59,051 nucleotides of DNA. Source: Micavibrio_A sp964423095 (GTDB lineage: Bacteria; Pseudomonadota; Alphaproteobacteria; Micavibrionales; Micavibrionaceae). Positions 36,201 to 43,386 of the stretch are shown piece by piece. The position numbers and the translations under genes are program-made. Position 1 is the first letter of the stretch, and each line of letters opens with the position of its first letter. Location: positions 1-59,051 of the forward strand of contig CAYRDI010000008.1 in assembly GCA_964423095.1 (NCBI GenBank), in the 5' to 3' direction. Below the pieces are notes generated by a model. That model saw only the letters and a list, made by a program, of their open reading frames with translations. It did not search any database and had not been told where the DNA came from.

Positions 36201-36210
36201 TCGCGGCCAT
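30229..36210 (-). CDS. giant RTX / T1SS-143 repeat surface protein, type I secreted
   Basis: The product has 1993 residues; AGGAG lies eight bases before the ATG. N-terminal 1-190: two related modules, each ending in a GG-hydrophobic-NFE/NYE motif (EGGNVTITNFESF and NGGKIVINNYETA). Residues 200-345: charged and Ala/Gly-rich linker. Five T1SS-143 (VDETNL) repeats start near 348, 490, 635, 1134 and 1384. A DUF4114-like domain (about 870-1085) ends with LRIGFEDLPQLGDKDYNDM. Two VCBS-like domains alternate with the last VDETNL repeats. RTX calcium-binding nonapeptides fill 1748-1895 (GGDGNDALYGDAGDDIL), then the type I secretion signal follows. There is no Sec signal. It is probably a biofilm or prey/host-contact adhesin, folding outside with calcium. 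No LapD/LapG pair is in the window. Confidence 0.92.
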   Translation of the reverse strand: MAANNLILAVPSANSSVNYNLPESESAKLSFTPEDIDGLRLDGNGGLVISFVEGGNVTITNFESFIQNGNTLSLADGTQVDPKTLFTALGGQPDNAQLSSDIIKIGVPAENAQNDITLESGKKYLLDFDLSQTTGADVKDGKMVIGFANGGKIVINNYETAMADKLPPELNLNSKTCVVTGDQLITNIQKLAQTETTETVVVAEEKTEETKPKSKIDNADMAGLNDVGPGDQTKLAYKADHHKEKGQSDAEKANNIETAAGDADVAKQLASIETAAGGGAAGGRANSGYGFGSSFAATPFATSSDIGPINPTALNYQAPRLNPSVFLATQPTSQPPVDSNPIIARPDAKLLDETNLSGGPLQTSGHLNIDFGADGPGSVGPNNSFNAGGSLLNGALTSHGVPVDVSVSGNGYVGYANGVKVFELTIDPQTGDYTYTQYETLDHANGSDPNDQITLDFGVIATDADGDPVTTNIQIVVADDAPTASGAVETVDETNLGPIVETGSITINYGEDGPGHVETTNAFDASGSMKNGALTTNGIPVVVTATPTGYVGMANGEVVFKLDIDPSNGHYTYTQYKNLDHADNNDPNDIITLTFGTKVVDYDGDSATANIVINIKDDAPVFQPGGPTPDNGIKTVDETNLGPNTSAGGTLHANFGADQPGSYAFQPGSFTSSGSKLNGQLTHEGVPVVVTLENGVYVGKAGSETIFTLTLDPATGDYNFTLFDNLDHANPNDPNDVITLDFGVVASDSEGDSVNGSIRINVKDDAPVAHDDVNTFDTTTGIANGNVITGLNGGAGAQDHLSTDANNTVTKISFGSHTVDVPTTGTVSIDGDHGTLTIAADGTYTYTAFDNNGGGTGGTTVEKTFVSGPALPDFDEGDALDNVEQQSLGIAPGNLDVHAGDVVTVKFNSEGADYTNTLGVFTVTADGKIVAETVLIKDGNTANQGDTFSYTAATDAASTGFFLIANGSTLNNGYEGIDFSKGTLDFVYKYGTAEQRTATINDDKSALSLVYTDGEGHSTVLQGPVYFTSDRGDLTNLNADGTVRVVSGIPEGDNTTLRIGFEDLPQLGDKDYNDMVFDISITNHDCGCGSDDIQDVFTYTLTDGDGDSSTATLTLNGQDLTDVSPIFAEPADKTVDETNLAGGTITQTGTFTVDFGVDGPGTVGANGAFTSSGSKLNGALTSGGVPVVIMQSGNTYYGKAGTTTVFSLEIKADGSYTFKLFEQLDHADGTNPNDVIDLHFGVNATDCDGDVSSTTLTVHVKDDAPVANDDHRTGTGEGNITGNVIANDVPGQDTPAYVTKVQFEDVVFNVPTDGTNLVITTNDGILTINKFGDYTYDPRSNEGANNQFVYTLSDADGDKAQATLSFNVEGTDTTPVIVEPATKVVDETNLAGGTITQNGTVSANYFNDGPGTMAGNNVFASSGSRLNNALTSGGTSVVVTYNNGVYTGKAGTVTVFTLSIAADGAYTFKLFEQLDHADGSNPNDIIHLDFGIVATDADGDHATSTIRIDVKDDAPIANDDHRTVADNSSITGNVVENDTSGQDTPAYVTKVQFEDLVFNVPTDGSNLVITTADGRLEINKFGEYRYDPSASGPNGDSFVYTLTDADGDSDTAVLSIDIQATEPPCPPEDDTPVAKDDNCTLFLCDKTLTSNVLSNDQFGNDGPGHVVSVTFGGVTKTVPTTGTVSIATSWGTLVMAADGHYTYTINHAFTTNQIETFTVKVADTDGDVATSKLNIGLIADNLDGTSGEDVMHGTSGDDAINGLGDDDWLWGEKGNDTIHGNDGHDDINGGDGNDALYGDAGDDILSGREGNDTLYGGDGKDSLYGDAGVSATYAGDDKLYGEAGDDYIYGGAGKDYINGGIDNDTLYGGDGNDTILGGAGNDHIIGEKGNDILTGGNGADTFWFMAINEGVDTIKDFNESQGDKLELSNVLTQFDPVTDAINNFVFAQTDASGTTILVNQDGSGGVGAATALFKLEGVSVSVSELFNHGNLIT
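31324..32823 (-). repeat. two tandem copies of a 750-bp coding module
   Basis: Units of about 250 codons at 32074-32823 and 31324-32073 each encode a VDETNLAGGTITQ repeat plus an ANDDHRT...FEDxVFNVPTDG domain. Long near-identical stretches recur with an offset of about 750 bases, for example GTCGGAACATTGAAGACCA near 31530 and 32277. This points to a recent duplication within the gene. Confidence 0.7.
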
Positions 36211-36280
36211 AAGTTATTACTCCTTATTCGTGTATGACTTCTACGGTACGGCATATCGCATGCGGGCAATACGCAACTGG

Positions 36281-36296
36281 TTAACATTTTCCTAAC
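36281..36296. promoter_or_regulatory. CtrA-box-like element upstream of the RTX gene
   Basis: TTAACATTTTCCTAAC: TTAA, seven bases, then CTAAC. It differs from the CtrA consensus TTAA-N7-TTAAC at one base and lies 71 bases before the RTX start. The surrounding 36211-36411 stretch is AT-rich and is the likely promoter region. Confidence 0.35.
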
Positions 36297-36411
36297 GAGG
36301 TAGCAAAGTTATATAAGAAATTCTCCAGCCTGTCAACATTATGTTAATTATAATTTTGGCTGTTTCCTGAGCCCAAACGCTATGAAAACATTGAATTGGT
36401 TAATTTGGCCC

Positions 36412-37857
36412 TTATCCGAACAATCGGTATTTGATGTCTGCATATTCCAGAAGACCATAACGACCCCCCTCCCGTCCAATTCCGGATTCCTTGGTTCCGC
36501 CAAAAGGAGCAAGATCGGTGGCCAGCAAGGGTTCGTTGATCCCGACCATCCCATATTCCAGTGCATCGGACACCCGCCAGATCTGGGCCAGATCGCCGGA
36601 ATACATATATGAGGACAGGCCATAGGGGGTGTCGTTGGCGCGCGCTATAACCTCCTCTTCCGTTTGAAAGGGGTACAGGACGGCCACAGGTCCAAAAATT
36701 TCTTCTTTTGAAATCAAAGCATTATCATCAGCATTCAGGAGGATCGTAGGGGTAAAAAACGATCCGCCCAGCGTGTGACGTTTGCCCCCGGTATGAACCG
36801 CGGCCCCAGACCCTTCGGCTGCCCCGACCAGACGTTCTACCTTTTCCAATGCCTTTTGGTCGATCAGTGGCCCGATCCGGACGTTCTCTTCCCACCCCGG
36901 ACCAACCTTTAATCCTTTGACCTTCATGGAAAAAATGTCCAAAAACCGGTCCCAGACGGCTTCTTGCACAAAAATCCGGTTGGCACAGATACATGTCTGT
37001 CCCGCATTCCGGAATTTGGAGGTAATCGCATCTTCCGCCGCCCGTTCCAGATCCGCCGAGGAAAAGACGATGAAGGGGGCATTCCCGCCCAGCTCCAGCG
37101 ATATTTTCTGGATATGTTCGGCCGCCTGCGCCATCAGGGCCCGCCCGACGGCGGTTGACCCCGTAAAAGAAATCTTCTTCACCCGCGAATCACCGGTAAG
37201 GGCCTTACCGACTTCTGCCGCCCGGCTGGACGTCACCACATTTAAAACACCCGCAGGAAAGCCCACCTGATCCGCCAACAAGGCCAGCGCGAGGGCCGTT
37301 AACGGCGTGGCCTCCGCCGGTTTTAAAACAACCGTGCAGCCGGCCGCCAGCGCAGGGCCAACTTTGCGCGTAATCATAGAGGCGGGAAAATTCCAGGGCG
37401 TGATGGCCCCGACGACACCCACAGGATGACGGCTGATGACAATTTTTGTTCCCTGCTTTTGCCCATCGATAAAATCGCCATAAAGGCGCCGCCCCTCTTC
37501 CGCGCACCAATCCAGAGTCGCCGCAGATCCCGCGATTTCGCCCCGCGCTTCGGCAAGGGGCTTACCCTGCTCCATCGTCATCAGCACGGCCAGATCTTCG
37601 AGGCGTGCGCGGATCGCATCCGCCCAGCCACGCAAAAGGTGACTGCGTTGCAATGGGGACAGGGCCCGCCACGATCCAAAAGCATCTTGCGCCGCCGCAA
37701 TCGCATGGCGCGTCTCTTCGCCCCCCAGATCGGGAACCGCGGCCAGAACATCACTGTTTGCAGGGTTCGTGACCTCAAAGGTCTTACCGGCAACCGCATC
37801 AATCCATTGCCCGTTTACATAGGCTTTTTCGATCAGAAAATCCTTGGCAATATCCAT
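36412..37857 (-). CDS. gabD: succinate-semialdehyde dehydrogenase, aldehyde dehydrogenase family
   Basis: From ATG at 37857 the product has 481 residues, the usual GabD length; the open frame upstream lacks family sequence. It oxidises succinic semialdehyde to succinate with NAD(P)+, in GABA breakdown. Motifs: WNFPASMITRKVGPALAAG near 148, FTGSTAVGRAL near 230, the active Glu in ELGGNAPFIV near 254, the catalytic Cys in GQTCICANRIFVQ near 286, and EIFGPVAVLYPF. The GQTC-I-C pair is typical of GabD, where the second Cys can form a regulatory disulfide. Other semialdehydes remain possible. No gabT is nearby. Confidence 0.88.
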   Translation of the reverse strand: MDIAKDFLIEKAYVNGQWIDAVAGKTFEVTNPANSDVLAAVPDLGGEETRHAIAAAQDAFGSWRALSPLQRSHLLRGWADAIRARLEDLAVLMTMEQGKPLAEARGEIAGSAATLDWCAEEGRRLYGDFIDGQKQGTKIVISRHPVGVVGAITPWNFPASMITRKVGPALAAGCTVVLKPAEATPLTALALALLADQVGFPAGVLNVVTSSRAAEVGKALTGDSRVKKISFTGSTAVGRALMAQAAEHIQKISLELGGNAPFIVFSSADLERAAEDAITSKFRNAGQTCICANRIFVQEAVWDRFLDIFSMKVKGLKVGPGWEENVRIGPLIDQKALEKVERLVGAAEGSGAAVHTGGKRHTLGGSFFTPTILLNADDNALISKEEIFGPVAVLYPFQTEEEVIARANDTPYGLSSYMYSGDLAQIWRVSDALEYGMVGINEPLLATDLAPFGGTKESGIGREGGRYGLLEYADIKYRLFG

Positions 37858-37895
37858 CGGTACGATCACCCCGCTTCCGGTGTTTGGTATGATTC

Positions 37896-37911
37896 CTAAC
37901 AAAACATTAAC
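37896..37911. promoter_or_regulatory. CtrA-box-like element upstream of gabD
   Basis: CTAACAAAACATTAAC: CTAA, seven bases, TTAAC; one mismatch to TTAA-N7-TTAAC. It sits 39 bases before the gabD start, in the promoter region. The 37912-38133 stretch shared with the divergent regulator gene is AT-rich. Confidence 0.35.
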
Positions 37912-38133
37912 AACATCTATCAGGGCACACCACACAATAGATTTAACATCAGGTCGCAAATTTCGTTCCCGGACGTCCAACAGATATTAAAAATAATTTT
38001 ATCCGGCCCGGACTCCCCAAAATGGTTAAAACATTCATTCTTTTTTTAGGAATGATTGTGTTAAAATAGGGATAGATTGTTACGTTTATATTCGAAAAAG
38101 CATTGTGTTCTAATATTTTAACGGGCTGCCTGT

Positions 38134-38673
38134 ATGGGATTTAAATTTGAAAAACTCAACATGCTGGTCGTGGAAGATACGCAGCCCATGCAAAAGCTGC
38201 TTGTCTCCGTTCTCGAAGCCCTTGGCATCAGAAACATAGAGACGGCCGCAAACGGCGATGACGGTTTCCGCGCCTTTTGCAAAGGGAACCACGACATCGT
38301 GCTCAGCGACTGGCAAATGGATCCGATCGATGGGATTGAGCTCACCCGCATGATCCGGCAGCACAAACTTTCGCCGAACAAACTGGCCCCGATTATTTTG
38401 ATTACGGGCTACAGTGCGTGGTCACGCGTGGAAGAAGCGCGCGATGCCGGCGTTACCGAATTTCTGGTCAAACCTTTCACGGCACATGATCTGGCGCGGC
38501 GCGTGGCGCACGTCATCAACAAGCCGCGGGATTTTATCGAAACGCAGGATTTCTTTGGGCCGGATCGGCGCAGACGTAGAAGCGAAGAATCCGGCTACAC
38601 CGGTCTACGCCGCCGGGACGAAGACAAACAGGGCGGCAACAACCAAAGAGCAACGGACATTGTGTTTAAATGA
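38134..38673 (+). CDS. CheY-like single-domain response regulator with basic C-terminal tail
   Basis: The product has 179 residues. Residues 8-130 form a receiver domain: MLVVEDTQPMQ (acidic pair), the phosphoacceptor Asp59 in VLSDWQMDPIDG, Thr91 in ITGYSAW and Lys113 in LVKPFTA. All needed residues are present, so it should be phosphorylated. The remaining 50 residues (DFFGPDRRRRRSEESGY and after) are charged and without a DNA-binding fold. The PDRRRR motif occurs in alphaproteobacterial regulators of this kind. It overlaps the following gene by four bases, so they work together. The output is probably protein-protein. Confidence 0.9.
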   Translation: MGFKFEKLNMLVVEDTQPMQKLLVSVLEALGIRNIETAANGDDGFRAFCKGNHDIVLSDWQMDPIDGIELTRMIRQHKLSPNKLAPIILITGYSAWSRVEEARDAGVTEFLVKPFTAHDLARRVAHVINKPRDFIETQDFFGPDRRRRRSEESGYTGLRRRDEDKQGGNNQRATDIVFK

Positions 38674-39164
38674 GTGGCAACAAAAAAGTAAATGTGATCA
38701 AGGCGAATTATCAGCTCCAGCACAAAGTTGGCGCAGGACCTCTGGATGAGAAAACCGTACAGGCATCGCAAAGCGTGATCGACAACAACCAGGTTGATTT
38801 TGAACCTTTGGCACTCGGCATTCTAAAAAAACTGGAAACAGGATTGGAGATGGCAAACGATCCGTCCGTGACCATGGACAGGATGAAAAGCATCCTGATC
38901 GCCCCGGTCATGGAGTTAAAGGCAAACGCATCCATTTTTAAATACGATCTAGTTGGAAATCTGGCCAACGTCATGTTGAGCTTTCTCGAGGCCATCACGG
39001 TTATGGATCGGGATGCCATCGACATTGTCAGAGCGCACCACAACACGCTCCATATGATTGTGGTGCGGAAAATGACCGGCAGCGGGGGAGACGCCGGAAA
39101 AATGTTGGTATCCGAATTGAAACAGGCGTGCGACCGGTACTACAACAAGAAAAACGCCAGATAA
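38670..39164 (+). CDS. unknown helical protein coupled to the response regulator
   Basis: The product has 164 residues, with no signal or membrane helix and mainly helical sequence. The stop of the regulator overlaps its ATG (ATGA), so the two are translated together. The centre has hydrophobic heptads (ELKANASIFKYDLVGNLANV) followed by IVRAHHNTLHMIVVRKM, a His-rich helix. His in a four-helix bundle is what a phosphotransfer protein would show, but no HPt motif is convincing. A regulator-binding partner is the best guess; no family is recognised. Confidence 0.65.
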   Translation: MSGNKKVNVIKANYQLQHKVGAGPLDEKTVQASQSVIDNNQVDFEPLALGILKKLETGLEMANDPSVTMDRMKSILIAPVMELKANASIFKYDLVGNLANVMLSFLEAITVMDRDAIDIVRAHHNTLHMIVVRKMTGSGGDAGKMLVSELKQACDRYYNKKNAR

Positions 39165-39246
39165 CTTATATCCAGCTATAGCGGAACTTTTCGATTGACT
39201 GTCCGTTTGTCCGGCAACAGCAACCAACAAACCAAGGAGATATATC

Positions 39247-39438
39247 ATGGGTAGCACCAAGGATAAGGCCAAAGGCTATGTCAACGAAGGGATTGGTAAG
39301 GCAAAACAAGGAATCGGGAAGGCCACGGGCAACCGCGATATGCAGGCCGAAGGTTTTGTGCAAGAACGCAAAGGCGAAGCGCAAAAACTGAAAGGCGAGG
39401 CCAAGGATGCCATCAAGCAAGCCGTTGATAATTCCTAA
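39247..39438 (+). CDS. CsbD-family stress-response protein
   Basis: The product has 63 residues beginning MGSTKDKAKGYVNEGIGKAKQ, followed by a second KxKGEA-type segment (GEAQKLKGEAKDAIKQAVD), the CsbD pattern of Gly- and Lys-rich helices. In bacteria these small hydrophilic proteins rise in general stress; their exact action is not known. A very good ribosome site (AAGGAGATATATC) and a strong terminator suggest a short, highly translated message. Confidence 0.92.
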   Translation: MGSTKDKAKGYVNEGIGKAKQGIGKATGNRDMQAEGFVQERKGEAQKLKGEAKDAIKQAVDNS

Positions 39439-39450
39439 AAACCCTTATTG

Positions 39451-39485
39451 AAAAAAGGCCCGCTTCTTAGCGGGCCTTTTTCTTA
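39451..39485. terminator. bidirectional terminator between csbD and serA
   Basis: AAAAAAGGCCCGC-TTCTTA-GCGGGCCTTTTTC with T runs on both strands; it lies between two convergent stops. Confidence 0.9.
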
Positions 39486-39489
39486 TTTC

Positions 39490-41073
39490 CTAAAAGTGCA
39501 GGAGCTTTGCCGTTTTTACATGCGGCAGATCACAAACCTTTTTAAACAGCGCATCGTCCACAGCCCCGTCAAGCGTGACCAGACACACGGCCGAATCGCC
39601 GCCATCGGCCCGCCCCAGACGGAAGTCCGCAATGTTTTGTCCAGCATTGCCAAGCAGCGTGCCCAGCGCGCCGATCAGGCCCGGTTTGTCATCGTTACGG
39701 ATAAAGAGCATATTTTTCGAAAGCGCGGCTTCGATCGGCACGCCTTCTATATTCACGATCCGCGGTTCACGGCCCGTGAACAACGTGCCCGAAATGGTGC
39801 GCGTGCGTTGATCCGTTTCAACCGTCAGGGCGATGAGGGATCTGTGTTCCTTGGACGTTTCGGAACGGCTTTCGGAAATCTGGATTCCGCGGCTCTGGGC
39901 AATCGCCATGGCGTTTACCATGTTCACGGTATCCATCTGCGTTCTCAGCAACGAAGCCACAATGACTTGCGTCAGCGGTTTGACGTTCAATTCCGTAACC
40001 GATCCTTCGAAGGAAATCGAGATTTTCTTGATTCCGCTTTCCGTGATCTGTCCCGCGAAAGAGCCGAGCTGTTCCGCGAGCTTCATATAGAATCTCAGAC
40101 GCGGCGCATCTTCGGCGGAAATCGACGGCATATTCAGCGCGTTCGTAATCGCCCCGGATACCAGATAGTCCGCCATCTGTTCGGCCACCTGAATGGCGAC
40201 GTTTACCTGTGCTTCGTCCGTAGAAGCACCAAGATGCGGTGTACAGATCAGTTTTTCATGCCCGAACAGCACGTTTTCCTTTGCAGGTTCGACATCGAAA
40301 ACATCGAGCGCGGCACCGGCAACATGACCGGAATCAAGCGCGGCCTTCAAGTCCGCCTCGACAATCAATCCACCGCGGGCACAGTTGATGATCCGCACAC
40401 CTTTTTTCATTTTGGCGATTGAATCCTTGTTGATGATGTTCTTCGTCTTTTCGTTCTTCGGCACATGTAACGTGATGAAGTCCGCATTTTTGAACAATTC
40501 ATCCAGTTCGACCTTTTTCACGCCGAGTTCGACGGCACGGTCATCGGTCAGGAACGGATCAAAGGCCAGAACATTCATTTTCAAACCTACGGCGCGGTCG
40601 GCAACGATGGAACCGATGTTGCCGCACCCGATCAAACCGAGCGTTTTGTTATAAACTTCAACGCCCATGAATTTGTTCTTTTCCCATTTTCCCGCATGGG
40701 TGGAGGCGGACGCCTGCGGAATGTCGCGGGCCAGCGCAAACATCATCGCAATCGCGTGTTCCGCCGTCGTGATGGAATTGCCGAACGGCGTGTTCATGAC
40801 GATCACACCCTTGGACGTGGCAACAGGAATATCGACGTTATCGACGCCAATCCCGGCGCGACCGATCACTTTCAAATTCGTAGCGGCTTCTAGAATTTCG
40901 GGGGTGACTTTGGTCGAAGACCGGATGGCCAGACCATCATATTGACCAATCATCGCCTTCAGTTCATCGGGTTTTTTACCCGTGATGACATCGACGTCGC
41001 AGCCTTTTTCGCGGAAGATTTTTTCGGCGAGATCGTTCATCTCGTCCGAAATCAGGACTTTAGGTTTGCTCAT
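39490..41073 (-). CDS. serA: D-3-phosphoglycerate dehydrogenase
   Basis: The product has 527 residues. It oxidises 3-phosphoglycerate to 3-phosphohydroxypyruvate, the first step of serine synthesis. The NAD-binding fold shows GLIGCGNIGSIVADRAVG near 145, and catalytic residues lie in NCARGGLIVE and TPHLGASTDEAQ. Domains are substrate-binding (1-100, 290-320), an intervening ASB domain and a C-terminal ACT domain (about 450-527, MLFIRNDDKPGLIGALG), where serine inhibits in the long form. It is the long alphaproteobacterial type. Confidence 0.96.
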   Translation of the reverse strand: MSKPKVLISDEMNDLAEKIFREKGCDVDVITGKKPDELKAMIGQYDGLAIRSSTKVTPEILEAATNLKVIGRAGIGVDNVDIPVATSKGVIVMNTPFGNSITTAEHAIAMMFALARDIPQASASTHAGKWEKNKFMGVEVYNKTLGLIGCGNIGSIVADRAVGLKMNVLAFDPFLTDDRAVELGVKKVELDELFKNADFITLHVPKNEKTKNIINKDSIAKMKKGVRIINCARGGLIVEADLKAALDSGHVAGAALDVFDVEPAKENVLFGHEKLICTPHLGASTDEAQVNVAIQVAEQMADYLVSGAITNALNMPSISAEDAPRLRFYMKLAEQLGSFAGQITESGIKKISISFEGSVTELNVKPLTQVIVASLLRTQMDTVNMVNAMAIAQSRGIQISESRSETSKEHRSLIALTVETDQRTRTISGTLFTGREPRIVNIEGVPIEAALSKNMLFIRNDDKPGLIGALGTLLGNAGQNIADFRLGRADGGDSAVCLVTLDGAVDDALFKKVCDLPHVKTAKLLHF

Positions 41074-41173
41074 TTTTGACTCCAGATTTTGTCTTGTTCA
41101 GGAAAACAGGCCCCCTTGATAGCAGGACGGCGCAAGAAAGGAAAGAAAATCAAAATCCGGATGATAGGGAAAT

Positions 41174-41209
41174 AAAAAACCGCCCGGACCTTTATGCCGG
41201 GCGGTTTAA
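41174..41209 (-). terminator. terminator of serC
   Basis: On the minus strand AAACCGCCCGGCAT-AAAGGT-CCGGGCGGTTTTTTATTT, 22 bases after serC. It separates serC from serA. Confidence 0.9.
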
Positions 41210-41231
41210 AATTTCAAAGAAATCCGGCGGT

Positions 41232-42407
41232 TTATGCCGCTTTTTGCGCCTGTGCGGCGGCCTTGGCGGTTTCATACGCCCAATCCAGCCACGGCATCAA
41301 AGATTCCATATCCGATGCTTCCACCGTCGCGCCGCCCCAAATGCGAAGCCCCGCGGGCGCATCGCGGTAGGACGCGATGTCATAGGCCACGTTTTCTTTA
41401 TCCAGCGGCTTGATCATGGTTTTGATGAACGCCTGACGGTCTTCGTCGCCCATCTGGTTGAACCAGTCATCGGTGTTTTTCAGCGTGATGGAGGTACGGG
41501 AGCGCACCGCATCATCCGCACACAGGAACGCCCAGGTCGAGGATTTTTCGGTCCACTTGGCCACGGCGGCCAGATTGTTTTCCGCGCGTTTGATCGTGGC
41601 CTTCACACCACCGATTGATTCCACCCATTTCAGGGCATCAAGGCAATCTTCCACCGCCAGCATGGAGGGCGTGTTGATCGTTTCGCCCTTGAACACGCCA
41701 TCGGCGAGCTTTCCACCCTTCGTCATGCGGAAAATTTTCGGCAGCGGGCGGGCGGGCTTAAAGGATTCCAGACGTTCGACTGCACGGGGCGATAGCACGA
41801 GCATTCCGTGGGCCGCTTCGCCGCCCAGAACTTTTTGCCAGCTCCATGTCGTGACATCGAGCTTGTCCCACGGCATGTCATAGGCAAACACGGCGGACGT
41901 CGCATCGCAGATCGTAATCCCTTTGCGGTCGGCGGCAATCCAGTCGCCATTGGGCGAACGCACGCCGGACGTCGTGCCGTTCCATGTAAAAACGACATCG
42001 TTTTCTTTTGTGTTCACCTTCGAAAGATCGGGGATTTCGCCGTAAGCGGATTTGTGTACGGTTACGTTTTCCAGCTTCAACTGGTCGGTTACATCTTTGG
42101 ACCAATCCAGACCGAACGCTTCCCAATACACCATATCGACAGGGCGGGCACCTAGCATCGACCACATCGCCATTTCAACCGCACCGGTATCGGACGCCGG
42201 AACGATGGCGATTTTGTAATCGGCCGGAATGCCGAGCAGAGCACGGTGACGATCGCACACTTCGTTCAGCTTCGCCTTGCCCGTGGCGGCGCGGTGGGAA
42301 CGTCCCAGAAACGCATCCTTTAGATGATCAAAGCTCCAACCCGGACGCTTTGCGCAGGGGCCGGAAGAAAAACAGGGGTTTTGGGGCTTGGCGGTGGGCT
42401 TGTTCAT
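41232..42407 (-). CDS. serC: phosphoserine aminotransferase, alphaproteobacterial type
   Basis: The product has 391 residues. It turns 3-phosphohydroxypyruvate and glutamate into phosphoserine, with PLP. It begins FSSGPCAKRPGWSF, has ASDTGAVEMAMWSMLG near 69, VFTWNGTTSGVRSPNG near 140, and the PLP lysine in WSWQKVLGGEAAHGM near 191. This is the SerC variant typical of alphaproteobacteria and methanogens, not the E. coli one. It is divergent from serB with about 90 bases between. Confidence 0.95.
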   Translation of the reverse strand: MNKPTAKPQNPCFSSGPCAKRPGWSFDHLKDAFLGRSHRAATGKAKLNEVCDRHRALLGIPADYKIAIVPASDTGAVEMAMWSMLGARPVDMVYWEAFGLDWSKDVTDQLKLENVTVHKSAYGEIPDLSKVNTKENDVVFTWNGTTSGVRSPNGDWIAADRKGITICDATSAVFAYDMPWDKLDVTTWSWQKVLGGEAAHGMLVLSPRAVERLESFKPARPLPKIFRMTKGGKLADGVFKGETINTPSMLAVEDCLDALKWVESIGGVKATIKRAENNLAAVAKWTEKSSTWAFLCADDAVRSRTSITLKNTDDWFNQMGDEDRQAFIKTMIKPLDKENVAYDIASYRDAPAGLRIWGGATVEASDMESLMPWLDWAYETAKAAAQAQKAA

Positions 42408-42498
42408 GGCTATACCTTTTTGGCACGATGATTAAGAGAGGCCGACCTTACGAAATGACCTGCCCGTCCGTCAATCCGAAACCCGCAAAGCGCACCGC

Positions 42499-43386
42499 AT
42501 GACCCATATTCTTACCCTGATTGCCTCTGACACCCCCCTGTCCATCGCCCATCTGGAACGGGCGGAAAAGTTTATGGAAGACAAGGGCATCGGGTTAAAC
42601 GGTAAGCCGACATGGCTGAACCCCCATCGCGCCGCAGACCTCCCCATCCAGAATGCCGTGACGATGGAACAGATGTTCGCCCTTCGCACAGTTTTCGAAT
42701 CCGACCATATAGATGTCTTGTGCGTTCCTGCCGCAAACCGCAAAAAGAAACTGTTGCTCGCGGATATGGATGCCACGATCGTGACGACGGAAACGCTGGA
42801 CGAACTCGCGGCCAAGGCCGGTATCAAGGATAAAATCGCCGCGATCACGACCCGTGCCATGAATGGGGAACTGGATTTTCACGAAGCGTTAAAGGAACGA
42901 GTAGGACTGTTAAAAGATTTGCCCGTATCCGCACTGGAAGAAACGCTGGAAGAAACGCTGTTTTGCGATGGCGCAGAAACGCTGGTCAAAACCATGGGCG
43001 AAAACGGTGCGACATGCGTCCTCGTTTCCGGCGGGTTTACATTTTTTACAAACGCGGTCGCCGCGCGCACGGGATTCCATCACAATCACGGCAACACGTT
43101 AAACCATGACGGCAAGGTTTTATCGGGCACGGTCGGCGAACCCATTCTGGATAAAAACGCCAAGCGCGCGTTCCTTGAACAATACCGCACATCTTTGAAT
43201 CTGGCCCCCGAAGACACGATGGCCATCGGCGACGGGGCGAACGATTTGCCCATGCTGCTGGCCGCAGGCCTTGGCATCGGGTATCGCCCGAAGCCAGTTC
43301 TGGCCGAAAATTTATTGAATGTATTGAAATACAGTGACTTGACCGGCGCGCTCTACGCGCAAGGGTATAAAAACCTTATGGCTTAA
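42499..43386 (+). CDS. serB: phosphoserine phosphatase
   Basis: The product has 295 residues. It removes the phosphate of phosphoserine, the last step. HAD motifs: LLADMDATIVTTET with nucleophile Asp89 and acid/base Asp91, VSGGFTFF near 176, and GDGANDLPMLLAAGLGIGYR near 242. The first 80 residues are an ACT-like regulatory part. With serA and serC it completes the pathway in 4 kb. The last 11 bases overlap the convergent aminotransferase gene. Confidence 0.96.
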   Translation: MTHILTLIASDTPLSIAHLERAEKFMEDKGIGLNGKPTWLNPHRAADLPIQNAVTMEQMFALRTVFESDHIDVLCVPAANRKKKLLLADMDATIVTTETLDELAAKAGIKDKIAAITTRAMNGELDFHEALKERVGLLKDLPVSALEETLEETLFCDGAETLVKTMGENGATCVLVSGGFTFFTNAVAARTGFHHNHGNTLNHDGKVLSGTVGEPILDKNAKRAFLEQYRTSLNLAPEDTMAIGDGANDLPMLLAAGLGIGYRPKPVLAENLLNVLKYSDLTGALYAQGYKNLMA

